A stretch of DNA of 64,000 bases from Paramoeba atlantica. Lineage: Eukaryota; Discosea. Each line of letters starts with the position of its first letter. The first letter of the stretch is position 1. Below, piece by piece: positions 27,547-38,877 of this stretch. The notes beneath the pieces were generated by a model. It did not search any database, had not been told where the DNA came from, and was given only the letters and a program-made list of their open reading frames with translations. The stretch spans positions 1 through 64,000 of the forward strand of contig CDRNVI010000091.1 of the NCBI GenBank assembly GCA_977017575.1, in the 5' to 3' direction. A program made the translations under genes and the position numbers.

Positions 27547-28641
27547 ATGCAAGTGTCACCCGCATCTCAAGGTCTGATTCACATTCGCTCACGAGAACCA
27601 GGCTATGATACAGTTCCAAATATTTTTCCTTTTGAAGGGTCGTTGTGTAATGTTGAATCGCTCCGCAACTTTATTCACAGTTCTCTTCAGCTCTCTACTC
27701 ATGTGGAAGTCGTTCTGTACAACACACAGGATCAAATCCTAAGTTATAGTTCAGTTCTTTCATCCTACAGCGTGGTATCGTACGAACTTCGTCGACTAAC
27801 GCCAGAGCAATATGCATCAAAGATAGCCAACGAAAACGCTGTTGAGTTATCAGCACTACTCATACCCGATTTGGATCTTTTTGGTAGGAATCAAGAGAGA
27901 CAAAGCAACTTCAAAATATTCAAAATTTCTGATGCGGCGCGTTTGCTATCAGTTATAAAGTACCAGAGTGCATCCAATTTCAAAACAGGTGAAATTGTGA
28001 CAATCGCATCTGAGAAAAGTTTGGAAGACGCGTCACAACCATCAAACACGGTCAGGACATTGTTAGATAAAGATACAAAGGAAGCTAGCGAAAAAAAATT
28101 AAGTGTTCCAGATCACTTGCGATGTGAACTATGCACATTTATTTATAGCAACCCACGTAAAACAAATTGCTGCAATTTTTGCGGTTGTGATAGCTGTCTT
28201 CTTTTTAGTTTCGCATATTTTCGACGATGCCCAAAATGTGATACGAAGCAATTTGATTTAAGGTTGCAAGAAGCTCCTTCTGAGTTACAGAAGGAGTTGA
28301 AGTCCTTCACCATTCAAAGTTCTACATGCCTTCAAGAGGACCATCCGGAAAATCTAACTATTAATGCCGCGTGCTCAAAAATCTCGAAGGATACTCAAAC
28401 AACTCGGAATAGTGTTCAAAAAGAGAGAAACGTCATCGTGTCTCGCGATTTTTTTGACAGTCTTAAATCTTTAGATTATTTGGTTGAATCGCGCAAACGA
28501 GTGCGCGCAGAGAAATCCAACTTCGATTGGTCTGCTGAAGAAACAGCATTGCTCCATCGCGTGCGACAAGCAAAGGAGGGTCGGGCACAGATGCCTGTGT
28601 TGAATGAATATCAAAGGCGCAAGTTTTCAAAATATCTTTAA
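27547..28641 (+). CDS. RBBP6/Mpe1-like protein (DWNN plus RING/U-box)
   Basis: Homologue of Mpe1/RBBP6, a subunit of the pre-mRNA cleavage and polyadenylation factor with ubiquitin-ligase-type domains. Residues about 10-85 form a ubiquitin-like DWNN domain (IHIRSREPGYDTVPNIFPF, then VEVVLYNTQDQILSYSS and VVSYELRRL). Residues about 193-240 form a treble-clef RING/U-box: CELCTFIYSNPRKTNCC, CGCDSC and RRCPKCD. The CCHC zinc knuckle that usually lies between these domains is missing: no cysteine occurs between residues 86 and 192. The 364-residue protein ends with a charged helix (ALLHRVRQAKEGRAQMPVLN). In kinetoplastids 3' processing is coupled to trans-splicing of the next gene. The ATG at 27547 is the only good start. 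Confidence 0.8.
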   Translation: MQVSPASQGLIHIRSREPGYDTVPNIFPFEGSLCNVESLRNFIHSSLQLSTHVEVVLYNTQDQILSYSSVLSSYSVVSYELRRLTPEQYASKIANENAVELSALLIPDLDLFGRNQERQSNFKIFKISDAARLLSVIKYQSASNFKTGEIVTIASEKSLEDASQPSNTVRTLLDKDTKEASEKKLSVPDHLRCELCTFIYSNPRKTNCCNFCGCDSCLLFSFAYFRRCPKCDTKQFDLRLQEAPSELQKELKSFTIQSSTCLQEDHPENLTINAACSKISKDTQTTRNSVQKERNVIVSRDFFDSLKSLDYLVESRKRVRAEKSNFDWSAEETALLHRVRQAKEGRAQMPVLNEYQRRKFSKYL

Positions 28642-28865
28642 AAAGAAAATTATTTTGAAACATCCTGAAGAAACGTACTTCCCAAGCTTTCGGCGTTCGC
28701 CACAATAAAAAAATATTTATTTATCAAAAAGTTTGATAAAGTCTTGAAATGTTAATGATTGTTTTGTCATCCGTTAAATACACATGTATTTTCGGTCTTG
28801 ATATTTCTTCGGCCAGCTTCTAAATCAATCTTCATCTCTCCTTTTCTAACATCCGCACATCACCC

Positions 28866-31268
28866 ATGGGAAAAGGCCGCGACAAACAAAAGCGGCGCGA
28901 AAAAAACAACTTAGAAAAGGCACAACAGCGGCGCGCGCGCATCGCTTCCAAAGAAGCGAAGCATCAAATGAAACGTTCGGTCTTTGATCCAAGTGAGTCA
29001 CATCACAACGATCTCTGCTCCGAAGAGCTGGACGAGCGTCGACACGAGGCGCAGGAAGCGCAAACGTTCGCTCGCAAAGTACAACGCATGCTGACGCGCA
29101 CACAGGAATCGGTCGGCAAGCTCTCTGCCGTCTCTTCCACATCCTCCGTGTTACGTGTCGTTCCCTGTGCTTTCCCCTCGGCTCGGGTCTCCGCAACTCT
29201 GACACCCTATCGCAGCCGTGAAAACGATCACCTCGTGCTCTTTGGTGGGGAGTACTGGGATGGAAAGCGCACCTCCACCTACGACGACCTTTACGTGTAT
29301 ACCATTTCCACCCAGGCCTGGTCTCAGGTACTTCAGGAGACGACAACGGGTCAAGGAGCGGTGAGCGCATTTCCCCCGCCTCGAAGTGCCCATCAGGCGG
29401 TGGTCTGTGACACATTTTTGATTGTATTCGGTGGGGAGTTCACTTCCCCCAGCCAGAGCTGTTTCTTTCACTATGGCGACACCTGGCGCCTGGGTTGTGA
29501 AACGTCCCCTTCCGTATCCGCTTCCCATGGCAAAGCGGAAACCCCCACAGACTTCATTCGTTTTACGCAATGGGAGCCCATAGCATCGAAGGTTTCCAAA
29601 TCTGGAAGTCAAAAAAGTGACAAAGCAACGGAATGCGATTCCTCCTCCACGATTTCACTTCCCCTTGTCCCACTCTCCTCCACACGACATGCCCCGTCCC
29701 CTCGCAGTGGCCACCGAATGGTCTCCTGGCCTTCCCAGGATGCCGTTGTGTTGTTTGGGGGTTTCTACGACCCCTCAAGCCTACAACCCGGGGCGAAGGC
29801 CAATGCTTTACACTCCTCCCAGGACACCCCGCTGCAGTACCTGGATGACCTCTGGGTGCTGCTCGAGGCGAACGCCGCACGCCCACAATGGCGTGAGATT
29901 CATGTTGGGACCTTCTCCGAGAGACCCTGCGCGCGCAGTGGTCATGGTCTCGCGCTGTACCAGGATGCGCTGTGGCTGTATGGTGGGTTTAGTCTAACCC
30001 CCCAGGGGGGTTCGGTGATGCACAGTGATTTATGGCAGTTCTCGCTTACGCTTGGGCGATGGCAAAGGATAAAGTGTGAGGGGACTCCTCCTTCCCCGCG
30101 TAGTGGCATGGCTGTGGCGCAGCATGAGGGGAAAATATATTTTTTTGGCGGTGTCCGAGACGGTGACAAAGAAATGTCCACGGATGATGCTTTGCACAAC
30201 TCTGTAAATGCAGAAACCCAAGAAGATCCATACAGCAACGCAACTGTGGGCCATTTCTACAACGACTTACACGTCTTCGACTGCACTTCCCAAAAATTTT
30301 ACGCACTACACATTCCCGCCGATAGCAACATGAAACGAAGCGACCCCCACACAACACCCTCTCCCACAGAACCCCAAACCTCACCTTCTCCAACCTCCCC
30401 ACCGCTCACCAACCTCCCTACCCCCCACACCCTCCCCTCCAACACCCCACCCCCCCTCTCCCACAACCCTTCCCCTTCTCCCCCACACCCACCCCTCAAC
30501 CCCTCCACAGAAGTGTGGTCCCATATTTGTCTTCCTTCTTCTTCTTCTTCTTTTACTTCTTCTTCTATGCTCCCTTCGGCTGCTGCTGCCGCTGCGTCCT
30601 CTCCCCCCGTACTCCCCTGTGGCCGCATGAACCCCATGGTGGCTGTGTCCACCGCCCTCTGCCCCCTCTCCCTCTCCCTCCTCCCACGGGAGCGCCCCGC
30701 CCGTCGCCCCACCCTCTTCCTCCTCGGCGGGTCCCGGGAGCTCACCCCCACCCGGGAGCTCACCCTCTCGGACCTCTACGCCCTGGACCTGCGACGGGTG
30801 CGGGCGTACGCGTTGCTGGGGCGGATGGACCTCAGCGCCCAGCCGTGGTGGGGGGAAGAGGAGGGGGGAGGGGGGAATGGGGACGGGGGTACGGAGGACT
30901 GGGAGACCCAGGTGTCCCAGGGAGGGGGAGACCTGAGAGAGGGGAGGGGAAGGGGGACGGGGACGGGGAAAAGGGTGGGGCAGCCTGTGGGGGGTTGTGG
31001 GGGGGAGAAGGGGGGTGGGGGGAGGGAGGGGGTGGGGGTGGACCCGAGAAGGGGGGTAGAGGTAGGGGATGGGGGTGGGGAGGGTACGGGTTCTGTGGGA
31101 TCTTGTGAAGATTTTTCTTCTGTTGAAAGGAAGGAGGAGAGCCTTTCGGAGGAGGAGTCGGATGATTCCGAGGACTGTCCAAAACTTGTGGATGCAAATA
31201 CTCCTAGTGCGCTAACCCTGGAGAATTTAAACCTGAAGGCGTCTCGTGAGAGGAGGTTTTTGCGCTAA
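28866..31268 (+). CDS. KLHDC4: Kelch-repeat protein of the KLHDC4/Kel3 family
   Basis: A conserved eukaryotic kelch protein of uncertain biochemical role, 800 residues. The N-terminus MGKGRDKQKRREKNNLEKAQ is the lysine-rich start typical of KLHDC4. A six-bladed propeller follows with family wording: DHLVLFGGEYWDGKRTSTYD, DLYVYTISTQAWSQV, PPPRSAHQAVVCD, VFGGEFTSPSQSCFFHYGDT, PSPRSGHRMVSWPSQDAVVL, PCARSGHGLALY, SPRSGMAVAQHEGKIYFFGG and FYNDLHVFD. Residues about 480-550 are an extreme Pro/Ser/Thr insertion and about 655-745 an extreme Gly/Arg insertion, produced by the C-rich and G-rich tracts at 30340-30740 and 30830-31100. These inserts make it longer than the usual 520-650 residues. A short charged tail ends LKASRERRFLR. 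Confidence 0.9.
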   Translation: MGKGRDKQKRREKNNLEKAQQRRARIASKEAKHQMKRSVFDPSESHHNDLCSEELDERRHEAQEAQTFARKVQRMLTRTQESVGKLSAVSSTSSVLRVVPCAFPSARVSATLTPYRSRENDHLVLFGGEYWDGKRTSTYDDLYVYTISTQAWSQVLQETTTGQGAVSAFPPPRSAHQAVVCDTFLIVFGGEFTSPSQSCFFHYGDTWRLGCETSPSVSASHGKAETPTDFIRFTQWEPIASKVSKSGSQKSDKATECDSSSTISLPLVPLSSTRHAPSPRSGHRMVSWPSQDAVVLFGGFYDPSSLQPGAKANALHSSQDTPLQYLDDLWVLLEANAARPQWREIHVGTFSERPCARSGHGLALYQDALWLYGGFSLTPQGGSVMHSDLWQFSLTLGRWQRIKCEGTPPSPRSGMAVAQHEGKIYFFGGVRDGDKEMSTDDALHNSVNAETQEDPYSNATVGHFYNDLHVFDCTSQKFYALHIPADSNMKRSDPHTTPSPTEPQTSPSPTSPPLTNLPTPHTLPSNTPPPLSHNPSPSPPHPPLNPSTEVWSHICLPSSSSSFTSSSMLPSAAAAAASSPPVLPCGRMNPMVAVSTALCPLSLSLLPRERPARRPTLFLLGGSRELTPTRELTLSDLYALDLRRVRAYALLGRMDLSAQPWWGEEEGGGGNGDGGTEDWETQVSQGGGDLREGRGRGTGTGKRVGQPVGGCGGEKGGGGREGVGVDPRRGVEVGDGGGEGTGSVGSCEDFSSVERKEESLSEEESDDSEDCPKLVDANTPSALTLENLNLKASRERRFLR

Positions 31269-31387
31269 CGTTTTGGCAGGGTCGAAGGTTCCTTGTTTGG
31301 TGTTTTCTGGCTACTTTGACTCGTTCGAAATAAAAAAGAGTTACAAAAAAATAGTATGCTGTAATCCTTGGCTCAATGTTCACTTCA

Positions 31388-31430
31388 CTCTTTTGTTTTC
31401 TCTTTTCGATTGATATTTTTTTGTTGATAG
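31388..31430 (+). promoter_or_regulatory. Probable trans-splice acceptor for the 31440 gene
   Basis: A pyrimidine tract (CTCTTTTGTTTTCTCTTTTC, then ATTTTTTTGTTGATAG) ends in AG at 31429-31430, nine bases before the ATG at 31440. It is one of the clearest acceptor-plus-start arrangements in the window. Confidence 0.6.
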
Positions 31431-31439
31431 TTTATTCTG

Positions 31440-34400
31440 ATGAACCGCAGCAACGTGAAGTGGAGACTACTACATGAACGGTCCGGTTATGCTGTAACCT
31501 CTCAACCCAGGAACGCCCTTTTGTCTTCTGCCGTACATGAGAGCGTTTCGCTCACAGGGGAAAAGCACATTATTTCTAGGGTGCGAAGCTGTTTAAAACT
31601 TTCTCGGCCACGCATTGGAAGAATGATGCATTCTTTCGGGGTTTTGCGAGTGACAACGATCCCTCTTTTTCTTGCTTCTGGGCTTAATTCAAGGCAAACA
31701 TTCTTGTCTTCTTCACGTCACTGTTCCTCTCATGAAGAAGGTTTCGTTTCGAAGCCTAACACCGTGAGTTCTCATCCAGTAGGGGATGCTGAAAACTCCG
31801 GCGAGGATTCAGCGCAGGGCGAAGCGTCTCGGAAAGGAGAATGTGTAGATTGCGAAACTTCTATGGCAATGATCCGAACCATCTTACAGCATCTCACTCA
31901 CGGGCTTCAAAATGAAATATGCGAGACGTCAATTTTGGGTTCAAAGATGAACGAATTGAATTTCCTTAAAGAAGATAAATCGTTTTCTGGTGATATGACA
32001 GCATCGGAACCTTTGGTGGCAGTCCGCGTTCTGCAGTCACCTCATTCTGACTCAGAAGCGTTAAAAGAGTCGGGTAATAGCGATGATTCGTCCGCACGCA
32101 CAGTACTTCTTCCACTGCGAAAACTCGCACACTACCTTCTATCTTGCGTCTCAAATGTTACTTTACAAGCAAGTCGAAAAGAAATTTCTGCTACCACCGC
32201 TTCCCTACTTTCACTGATTCACCAATTGGATCCTGCAACCCTTCTCGGACATGAAAACCTTTGTACCCTAATAGAAATATTGAATGACACGGACCACTTC
32301 ATGCACGCAGTTTTACCTACCACAAGTGATCCTACGATCGATCAGGAACCGAGAATACTCTCCGCCTCTCGATCCGTATTACAAACGAATGGTGAGGGCT
32401 TCCGTGCCTTGTCGCGGCTACTCACCACGAAGGCCTACCATTTGCTAAAATCGCTTCGTGTTGTGGAACGATTCGCAGAGTGCTCCGTCACTCCGGCCTC
32501 TTCCTGGGTCCCTCTCAAACACATCACTGCAGCACATATCCAGGAAGCTAGTGTTTTCATACATACAATCCGTACGCTACGTCGCCCACAGCATAATAAT
32601 TTGGCCTACAGTATGAAAATAAATGACGCTCGAGATCCGTGTAGCCTACCGGATTTCGTTAACGAAGCTAACTCAGTTGCACTGGCAAAGGTTCCGCAGT
32701 TCACGCAAATAGATTTGCTCCACTCTGCTCTAGTGGAACGACATATGATCCCATTTCTGTTTGAGAAGACTCCTTCGAATACCGCTGCACGCTCGTTTGC
32801 ATATTTTCGTGCTATCATTTCCGCCCAACTACTGTCACTCTATGCGCAGTTCCCAGAACTAGGGAAAACGTCTATCCCGCTGCTTCCAAAGTGTGTGCGC
32901 GTGGAGAACTTGGTCCTCATGCGAACGCAGTTACAGGAGAGAGGTCTGGTCAAATCTGGTCAAACGGAAGAGCCAACGCTTACCAGTCACACGCTCGTCA
33001 GTGCCATTTTTTTACAATACGCATCCAATTTGGACGTCACGGAGGTGGATGCCAGTATTCTTGAAATAGTTTGGTCTCATCTTCCGTCGTTGACTTTAGG
33101 ACTGTCCCGTACTTCGGAGATAGTAGTTCCAGAGACTCTCGCTTCATTGCTTGGGGTTTCCGCTTCGTCGTTGTCCGAAGCTGTTACAAGAGCAATGGGC
33201 AATATTGGTTCTCTGGCAACCCGCTTTGCCAAGCGTATCGTGAAGTCTAGCGATTTTCCATCCAGCAATACCCTTCCTATTGTTTTTTGGCATGTGACAC
33301 AAACACTTGAAGAACTCTCCGGTAGCAAACTTTTTAAAGCGGTCAATCAATCGGAATCGGAATTAACCCCTTCTCAAAACATCTTCTCCGAAAGTTTTAA
33401 ACCTTTTACTCAAACTTTGTGCCGGTTTCTGTTATCTCTAACGGTATCTCTGTCGCCCATCGCCAATTCTGAATGCCCTCAACCGTCCACGTGGTTCGGC
33501 GAGTCACGTAATGCCCTCAATTCACTTGGGGTTTCACTTCACCCTTCTCAGAAGAGTGCAGAGCTCTTTCATGTCCACCCTTCTTTGCTACAATGTATTC
33601 GAAGTATGACCAACCTGATACAATTTCAACCCTTCTTACAGGCACTAAACGTGAAACCTGAATCGGCATCGATTGTTCTGAAACAAACGTGCGCTCATCT
33701 AAAGCGTTATTTAGGTTACGCAAACTCTTTGCATAAGTCAAGTTCCAATTTAGAATTCATAAAGCTTTCGACCCAGATTCTCGTATCTCTTGGAAAGGCG
33801 GGAGTATGGGTGAAAAAGAATTCCGCCGAGACTTTCGACGAACTCAGTCGTCCAATGGGTGAATTGGCAGAACATATTAGCAGCTGTCTCGCGGCATCAA
33901 GCTGTGCTAAATGCTGGTGGGCAATGACAGACACTAATGCCGACTTTAAAATTATTCTAGGAGACTTAAGCAACGTGCTTCCTGAAATACAGTCGTTATT
34001 TCTTGGAAGCAAACATGTATTCCTAAAAGATTTACAGGAACATCTTGTTGTGAGCTCTGAACCGTCCGACGAGCATTCTTTGACGCTGAATCAGGTTCTG
34101 GAATCTTTCTCCACCGATGACGCAGATGCTACTAATGAGCTCCTAGAGAAACAGTGGGCTCAGCTTCAACCACAACTTACGATACCAATGGTTCTAAAAT
34201 CGAACGCGGAGGACGTCTTCTCTCTGATCACTCGACTTCAAAAAATTCACCGTGCGTTAAGTGAGACAGATGAGGGATTTCAGTCTCTCTTCCAAGGGGT
34301 GTTTTGCATTTTTCTAAGGAAAAATTTTGGTGATGTGCTTCTCACTAGTCCCCCTGAGGTTGTTTCGGAGAGCCCCTCTTCGGAGCCCGTCCTGCATCAA

Positions 34401-37400
34401 CTTGGACATTTGGTGGAACTTGGAGAGTGCTGTGTTCTTTTTAGAGACCGTTCGCGTTTTCTGCGCTTTATCCTCCCCCGTGTCCTCCGTGGAGTCTCGA
34501 CCATCACACTACCGCAGGTAGAGAGCGTGCTTCGTCAGCTCTACCAGCTCGGTATCACGGACGAGGACTTTGCTGGATGCAGCACTCAAGCGTTGCTCCC
34601 CGCCTGTCTCTCCCCTGAACTCACAGAGAATATTGCTGAGAAAACCCCACAGAGTTCGCTTGTGTCCTTTTCTTCCCTTTTACAAACGCAAACCACTCAA
34701 GAGTGTAACCTCGTGTTGTGTTCCCCTTCGCTCTATCCTGGGGTGGAAGACGTGTTTTGTCAACGACTGCTGGCACTAGGGCAAAGCCTTGGACCTTCCT
34801 CGGCGCTGGGTCTTCTACTCCATTTTTGTGCGGTGTTTCACAATCGCTTAAGTCTGCCTCGAGAACGTCTGGATGTGATTGCATTGGCTGCGCTGGAAGT
34901 CGTACGTCGTCCCACCGTGTTGGACACCGCACTTGGGGTTCTTCATGAGCGTTTGTGCGCGGCTCGGTTGGGAGAAGGGGGAAAGGTGTCTGCTTCCTCG
35001 TCTGGCGGGTCCACGTCCTCGTCTGATGCTCCCTCCTCACGTGAAAAGCCGCATCAACCGAACGCAGAATTAATTCCGGAGACGGAAGCGGAGTTAGCGA
35101 CGATAGCGTATGCCAACCCTCCACGAGCGACGCTTTATGTGTTGTGTCGCGCCGCACTGTCTGATCCTACTGCACTTGCAGAACCCTTTACGGATCAAAA
35201 CAGTGAAGGGATAGAAGATAACGACACGAATTCTGCGGGTATTGCACTCTCCGAGTCTCAACTTCGGATTTTAAAAGTGGTGGAATGCGTAACACACTTC
35301 TACGTGCGTACGGATAAGAGTCTTCTCGAAGCATTGGTGGTGAACCTCGGGGAGAGTCTGGAGGGGCTGGTCGCGGCAAGAAGGTTGGAGGCATCGTCCT
35401 TGGAAAACGCTCACAGCAAGTTTGTTCCTGCTTTGCGATGGGTACTGACTACGCTGCACGCTGTAACTCACGTCGACACCTCCGCATCTCTGCACTCCAT
35501 AGCGCTCCCTGAGGACATTCCCAGTACCACTTGGATTGGATGGAACTACAGCCTCTATTCTCGAGCGCAATCTCTTCTTCCCTCTGATCTACGCGCGAGA
35601 CTCCTTGGGGCGGTTCTACCTTCCCTCGCGAAGGTACTCGTGGAATTTCCTCCCAAAGACACGCACTTCGCGATAGAGACCTTGACCTCTCGTGAGTGGG
35701 TGATGCTGTGTGTGCTGCTAAACTCATACAACCCATGGGAGGCGCTTCCCACTAGAGCATCCTCGGACGACGCTCTATCAGTTTCATTACACACCTCACT
35801 GGGCCCCGTGGAGATGAGTCACTTAGCCGAGGCCACGGCGCGGAGTCTTTCTGCGTTACTTGATCGCGGCACCCAACTCACCGGAGACTCCTCCCACACC
35901 CTTTCCCACCTCCACTTTGAGCTCTCCCAGCTCGTTCAGCTCAACCCCTATCTGGCACACTCCATCCTGTACGCTCAACCCACAGGGGCTACCCAACCCG
36001 CCCACGGTGCCCCCACAACCGCGCCCTCGCTCCTCTCTTGGGCACTCTTCCTCCGAGCTCTCGGACCCTTCTACAAACCCCTCAGCAACCCTTCCTCCAT
36101 TCAACCCTCCAAGCCCTTTACCAACGTGTTTCCATCCCCCCCTCCCGAGTCTTCTTCTTCCCTCTCCGCCATCGTCTCCCCGGATTTTCTGGTACGGCAA
36201 CTCTGCCACCTCTCCCACCCTCCACCGGTACTCCTGGAGGTCGCCGCGCTGCTGCGTCAGGCGGTTTACGAAGTCCCCCCTCCTGTGTTACTCCACCTCG
36301 CCGCGGCACTCACCCACACAGCGCTGGAGCAACACGCCCCCGCCCTCAGCCCCTCCGGGGAGTGTCCCCAGCCGAGGAGAAAAGAAACAGAGGTGCTGGG
36401 CCGCACGGCGGGGTCAGAGGGAATGGCAAGCCCAACCGGGTCAAAGGATTCCGGGGAGACGGCATCCCGGGAGGGGCAGCTCATGGAAGAGCGATCTCCG
36501 ACACAGTCCATGTTTCGCTCTCTCACCTCCGTGGCGCTGGGTAAAACTGCGCAAGAGGATGTGCCTAAGACTGGACAATTCGCCTTTCTTGCGGGCACCG
36601 CACTGGGGTTACTCCAGCCCGGGTCTCGTGCCACCACGCTGTTCTCGGCGTTCCTGGAGGACTGGCTTGATGTGTTTGCTTCGGTAATCGAGCCCCACCT
36701 GGAGGAACTCACCGCAGGGGAGTTTGTCGTCTTTTTACGTGTGATGACGAGTGCACGGATGAGTGACAAGGAGTCGCTCCTTCACGCTGCTGTGAAAAGT
36801 GTGAAACGGCGGTGCCCGACGCACTACGGAGACTATTTCAGGAGAGGTTTCACTTCCAAAGACACCATTCCGGTACGACGGTACACACTTATTCCCTCGG
36901 AGCTCATTGACGTGTTAAAGTGTCTCACAGAGTTGCGTCAGGAGTGTCATGGTTTGCTACAGACCGCACTGCCAGCGTTACGGGTGGCACTGCGACTGTC
37001 CGTTCCTTCCGAGAACAGAACGAATGTGGGCGGCGGTCCACCGTACTACGCAGCCCCCGCCCTCACCGCGCTCTCCCTGCATAACCTTGAGAGTTTGCTC
37101 TTTGTCGCGCACTGTGCCTCGCTGCGGGATGTCTCTCTTCTGGTCACAGTGATTACCCGTGTAGGAGAGTGGCTCCAAGCTGGGGTCCCGATTGCACCTC
37201 GTCAAATTACCTACACCCTCTGTTTGCTCGCGAGTAATGCCTCGCTACTGGCCGCATTTACGCGAAAAGTACGTGAACAATCCAACGACCCAACCCCCTC
37301 GGAAAACGAACCCCACGAGGACGAAAAACAACCCCAGCCCGTCTCCACCCCCCTCACCCCCGAGCAACCCTACCACCCCGACGGCACCCTCGCCCCCCAC

Positions 37401-38594
37401 CTCGCCTCCCAGGCCCTCCACAACCTCCAAGGCGCCATCCTCGACCTCCTGGAGTGGCTCACCGACATCGCGGACTCCCTCCAAGCCGACGAGTCCGTCC
37501 TCCTCCTCGACGCCCTGGCCCGGCTCAGCAAAGGCATCGCCACCCTCCTCCACCTCCCCTCCCCCGCGGAGTCCACCCAGGTCATCCAAACCGCCGTCGA
37601 GGCCGTGCTGCGTCGTGTCGAGGCCCTTCTCCCCGTCCTCCCCCCCGCCCCCCTCTCCGCGATCTGCGCCGCCCTCTCCCGGCTCCACCCCCTAAGGTAC
37701 GAATCCACCCTGGCCGCCCTCGCGGACCGCATCCTGGAACACCCCGAGGGCTTCGTCCGCGGGCACGACATCGTGCGCGTCCTGCACGCCTTTGGGCGGC
37801 TCCGGGTCCCCCACAAGGGGCTCTTCGCCGTCCTCGCGGACCGGCTGAGGCTGCGCGCGACCCGGGCCTCGTTGAGCCCCACCGACGCGGTGCTCGCGAT
37901 CCAGGCCTTCGGGGAGGCCCGGCACCTGGATGAGCCCCGGGTCCGGGAGCTCGCCTCGGCGTGTGTGGGGGAGAGGGGGCGGCTGGGGCACGTGGACGTG
38001 TTGGTGGCACTGACCGCGATGGCCAAGCTGCGGGTGCACCATGAGGGGTTCTTTCGGGCCATGGCGGAGAGGGTGGTGGAGCTGGTTCAGGAGTTCAGTC
38101 TGCCGCAGCTGGCACTGCTGTTGCACGCGTTCGCGAGGATGAATCTGACGCATGGGGAGATGGTGGCGGCGGTGATGGGGAGGATTACGGAGGAGATGGA
38201 GGAGATTGATGGGAAGACGACGGCGAATGTGTTGGTGAGTCTGGGGGAGATTGAGTATGCAAGGATAGAGGTGTGGACGGCGTTGGCGGATCATATTAGT
38301 TCGTCCCCGGCGAACACCGCGACGTTGACGGTGCGGAATGTGGAGGATTTGTGTACGCTGTGTCAGCGCACGAACTGGTGCCACGAACCGCTGTTGATGA
38401 GTCTCGCAGAGCACTTGGCGAACCTTGCGGAGAATCAGCCGGAGAGCTCCTCGGGGTTGTCGAATATCGTATCCCCGGCGGTGGCGCGGCTGTTGCTCGA
38501 CACGTTGGGCATATTCTTGCTGAATCATCCCCACGCGCGTAAGGTGCTGTCCCCGCTGGCCAGTGCGGCCTCGTTAGAGAACAAGGGATTATGA
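31440..38594 (+). CDS. Giant helical-repeat protein, probably mitochondrial
   Basis: A single open frame of 2384 residues. The N-terminus is rich in Arg and Ser with few acids ([20 protein letters not shown]), as in mitochondrial presequences; a second ATG pair near 31623 ([14 protein letters not shown]) is also presequence-like. Most of the protein is predicted by eye to be alpha-helical. Near residues 2080-2330 there is a repeat of about 37 residues with A..RL...H.G.F..LADR, for example [20 protein letters not shown] and [20 protein letters not shown] and [20 protein letters not shown]. These resemble the octotricopeptide/FASTK-RAP class of organellar RNA-binding solenoids, well represented in kinetoplastid mitochondria. 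I cannot see a terminal RAP domain. A role in mitochondrial RNA or ribosome metabolism is inferred. It ends with TGA. Confidence 0.75.
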   Translation: MNRSNVKWRLLHERSGYAVTSQPRNALLSSAVHESVSLTGEKHIISRVRSCLKLSRPRIGRMMHSFGVLRVTTIPLFLASGLNSRQTFLSSSRHCSSHEEGFVSKPNTVSSHPVGDAENSGEDSAQGEASRKGECVDCETSMAMIRTILQHLTHGLQNEICETSILGSKMNELNFLKEDKSFSGDMTASEPLVAVRVLQSPHSDSEALKESGNSDDSSARTVLLPLRKLAHYLLSCVSNVTLQASRKEISATTASLLSLIHQLDPATLLGHENLCTLIEILNDTDHFMHAVLPTTSDPTIDQEPRILSASRSVLQTNGEGFRALSRLLTTKAYHLLKSLRVVERFAECSVTPASSWVPLKHITAAHIQEASVFIHTIRTLRRPQHNNLAYSMKINDARDPCSLPDFVNEANSVALAKVPQFTQIDLLHSALVERHMIPFLFEKTPSNTAARSFAYFRAIISAQLLSLYAQFPELGKTSIPLLPKCVRVENLVLMRTQLQERGLVKSGQTEEPTLTSHTLVSAIFLQYASNLDVTEVDASILEIVWSHLPSLTLGLSRTSEIVVPETLASLLGVSASSLSEAVTRAMGNIGSLATRFAKRIVKSSDFPSSNTLPIVFWHVTQTLEELSGSKLFKAVNQSESELTPSQNIFSESFKPFTQTLCRFLLSLTVSLSPIANSECPQPSTWFGESRNALNSLGVSLHPSQKSAELFHVHPSLLQCIRSMTNLIQFQPFLQALNVKPESASIVLKQTCAHLKRYLGYANSLHKSSSNLEFIKLSTQILVSLGKAGVWVKKNSAETFDELSRPMGELAEHISSCLAASSCAKCWWAMTDTNADFKIILGDLSNVLPEIQSLFLGSKHVFLKDLQEHLVVSSEPSDEHSLTLNQVLESFSTDDADATNELLEKQWAQLQPQLTIPMVLKSNAEDVFSLITRLQKIHRALSETDEGFQSLFQGVFCIFLRKNFGDVLLTSPPEVVSESPSSEPVLHQLGHLVELGECCVLFRDRSRFLRFILPRVLRGVSTITLPQVESVLRQLYQLGITDEDFAGCSTQALLPACLSPELTENIAEKTPQSSLVSFSSLLQTQTTQECNLVLCSPSLYPGVEDVFCQRLLALGQSLGPSSALGLLLHFCAVFHNRLSLPRERLDVIALAALEVVRRPTVLDTALGVLHERLCAARLGEGGKVSASSSGGSTSSSDAPSSREKPHQPNAELIPETEAELATIAYANPPRATLYVLCRAALSDPTALAEPFTDQNSEGIEDNDTNSAGIALSESQLRILKVVECVTHFYVRTDKSLLEALVVNLGESLEGLVAARRLEASSLENAHSKFVPALRWVLTTLHAVTHVDTSASLHSIALPEDIPSTTWIGWNYSLYSRAQSLLPSDLRARLLGAVLPSLAKVLVEFPPKDTHFAIETLTSREWVMLCVLLNSYNPWEALPTRASSDDALSVSLHTSLGPVEMSHLAEATARSLSALLDRGTQLTGDSSHTLSHLHFELSQLVQLNPYLAHSILYAQPTGATQPAHGAPTTAPSLLSWALFLRALGPFYKPLSNPSSIQPSKPFTNVFPSPPPESSSSLSAIVSPDFLVRQLCHLSHPPPVLLEVAALLRQAVYEVPPPVLLHLAAALTHTALEQHAPALSPSGECPQPRRKETEVLGRTAGSEGMASPTGSKDSGETASREGQLMEERSPTQSMFRSLTSVALGKTAQEDVPKTGQFAFLAGTALGLLQPGSRATTLFSAFLEDWLDVFASVIEPHLEELTAGEFVVFLRVMTSARMSDKESLLHAAVKSVKRRCPTHYGDYFRRGFTSKDTIPVRRYTLIPSELIDVLKCLTELRQECHGLLQTALPALRVALRLSVPSENRTNVGGGPPYYAAPALTALSLHNLESLLFVAHCASLRDVSLLVTVITRVGEWLQAGVPIAPRQITYTLCLLASNASLLAAFTRKVREQSNDPTPSENEPHEDEKQPQPVSTPLTPEQPYHPDGTLAPHLASQALHNLQGAILDLLEWLTDIADSLQADESVLLLDALARLSKGIATLLHLPSPAESTQVIQTAVEAVLRRVEALLPVLPPAPLSAICAALSRLHPLRYESTLAALADRILEHPEGFVRGHDIVRVLHAFGRLRVPHKGLFAVLADRLRLRATRASLSPTDAVLAIQAFGEARHLDEPRVRELASACVGERGRLGHVDVLVALTAMAKLRVHHEGFFRAMAERVVELVQEFSLPQLALLLHAFARMNLTHGEMVAAVMGRITEEMEEIDGKTTANVLVSLGEIEYARIEVWTALADHISSSPANTATLTVRNVEDLCTLCQRTNWCHEPLLMSLAEHLANLAENQPESSSGLSNIVSPAVARLLLDTLGIFLLNHPHARKVLSPLASAASLENKGL

Positions 38595-38877
38595 GTGTAA
38601 GAAAAGTGTTATACGGTGTACACGGGTTAGTTTCAAAAATAAATGGAATGAAAAGAGAGTAAGAGGAGCGAATGTTGTCTATTAACTTTACTAACTAATC
38701 ACTACTTAAAGTTTACTACGAGTGTACTTACTATGCTCAATCTTCGTCGCTTAAAGGGGGTGTACGAATTTAAATTGTGCATCTTTATTTGTGGAAGTGT
38801 TTCACGCGAAAATTATTTTATTCCCCCACAGACTTTTTTTAAAGTTTTTACACTGTTTTGAGCATCCTATAACCCGT

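Noticed and set aside
30515-31197. Pro/Gly-rich frames on both strands inside KLHDC4
   Set aside because: They are shadows of the GC-rich island; only the KLHDC4 frame continues into conserved kelch sequence.
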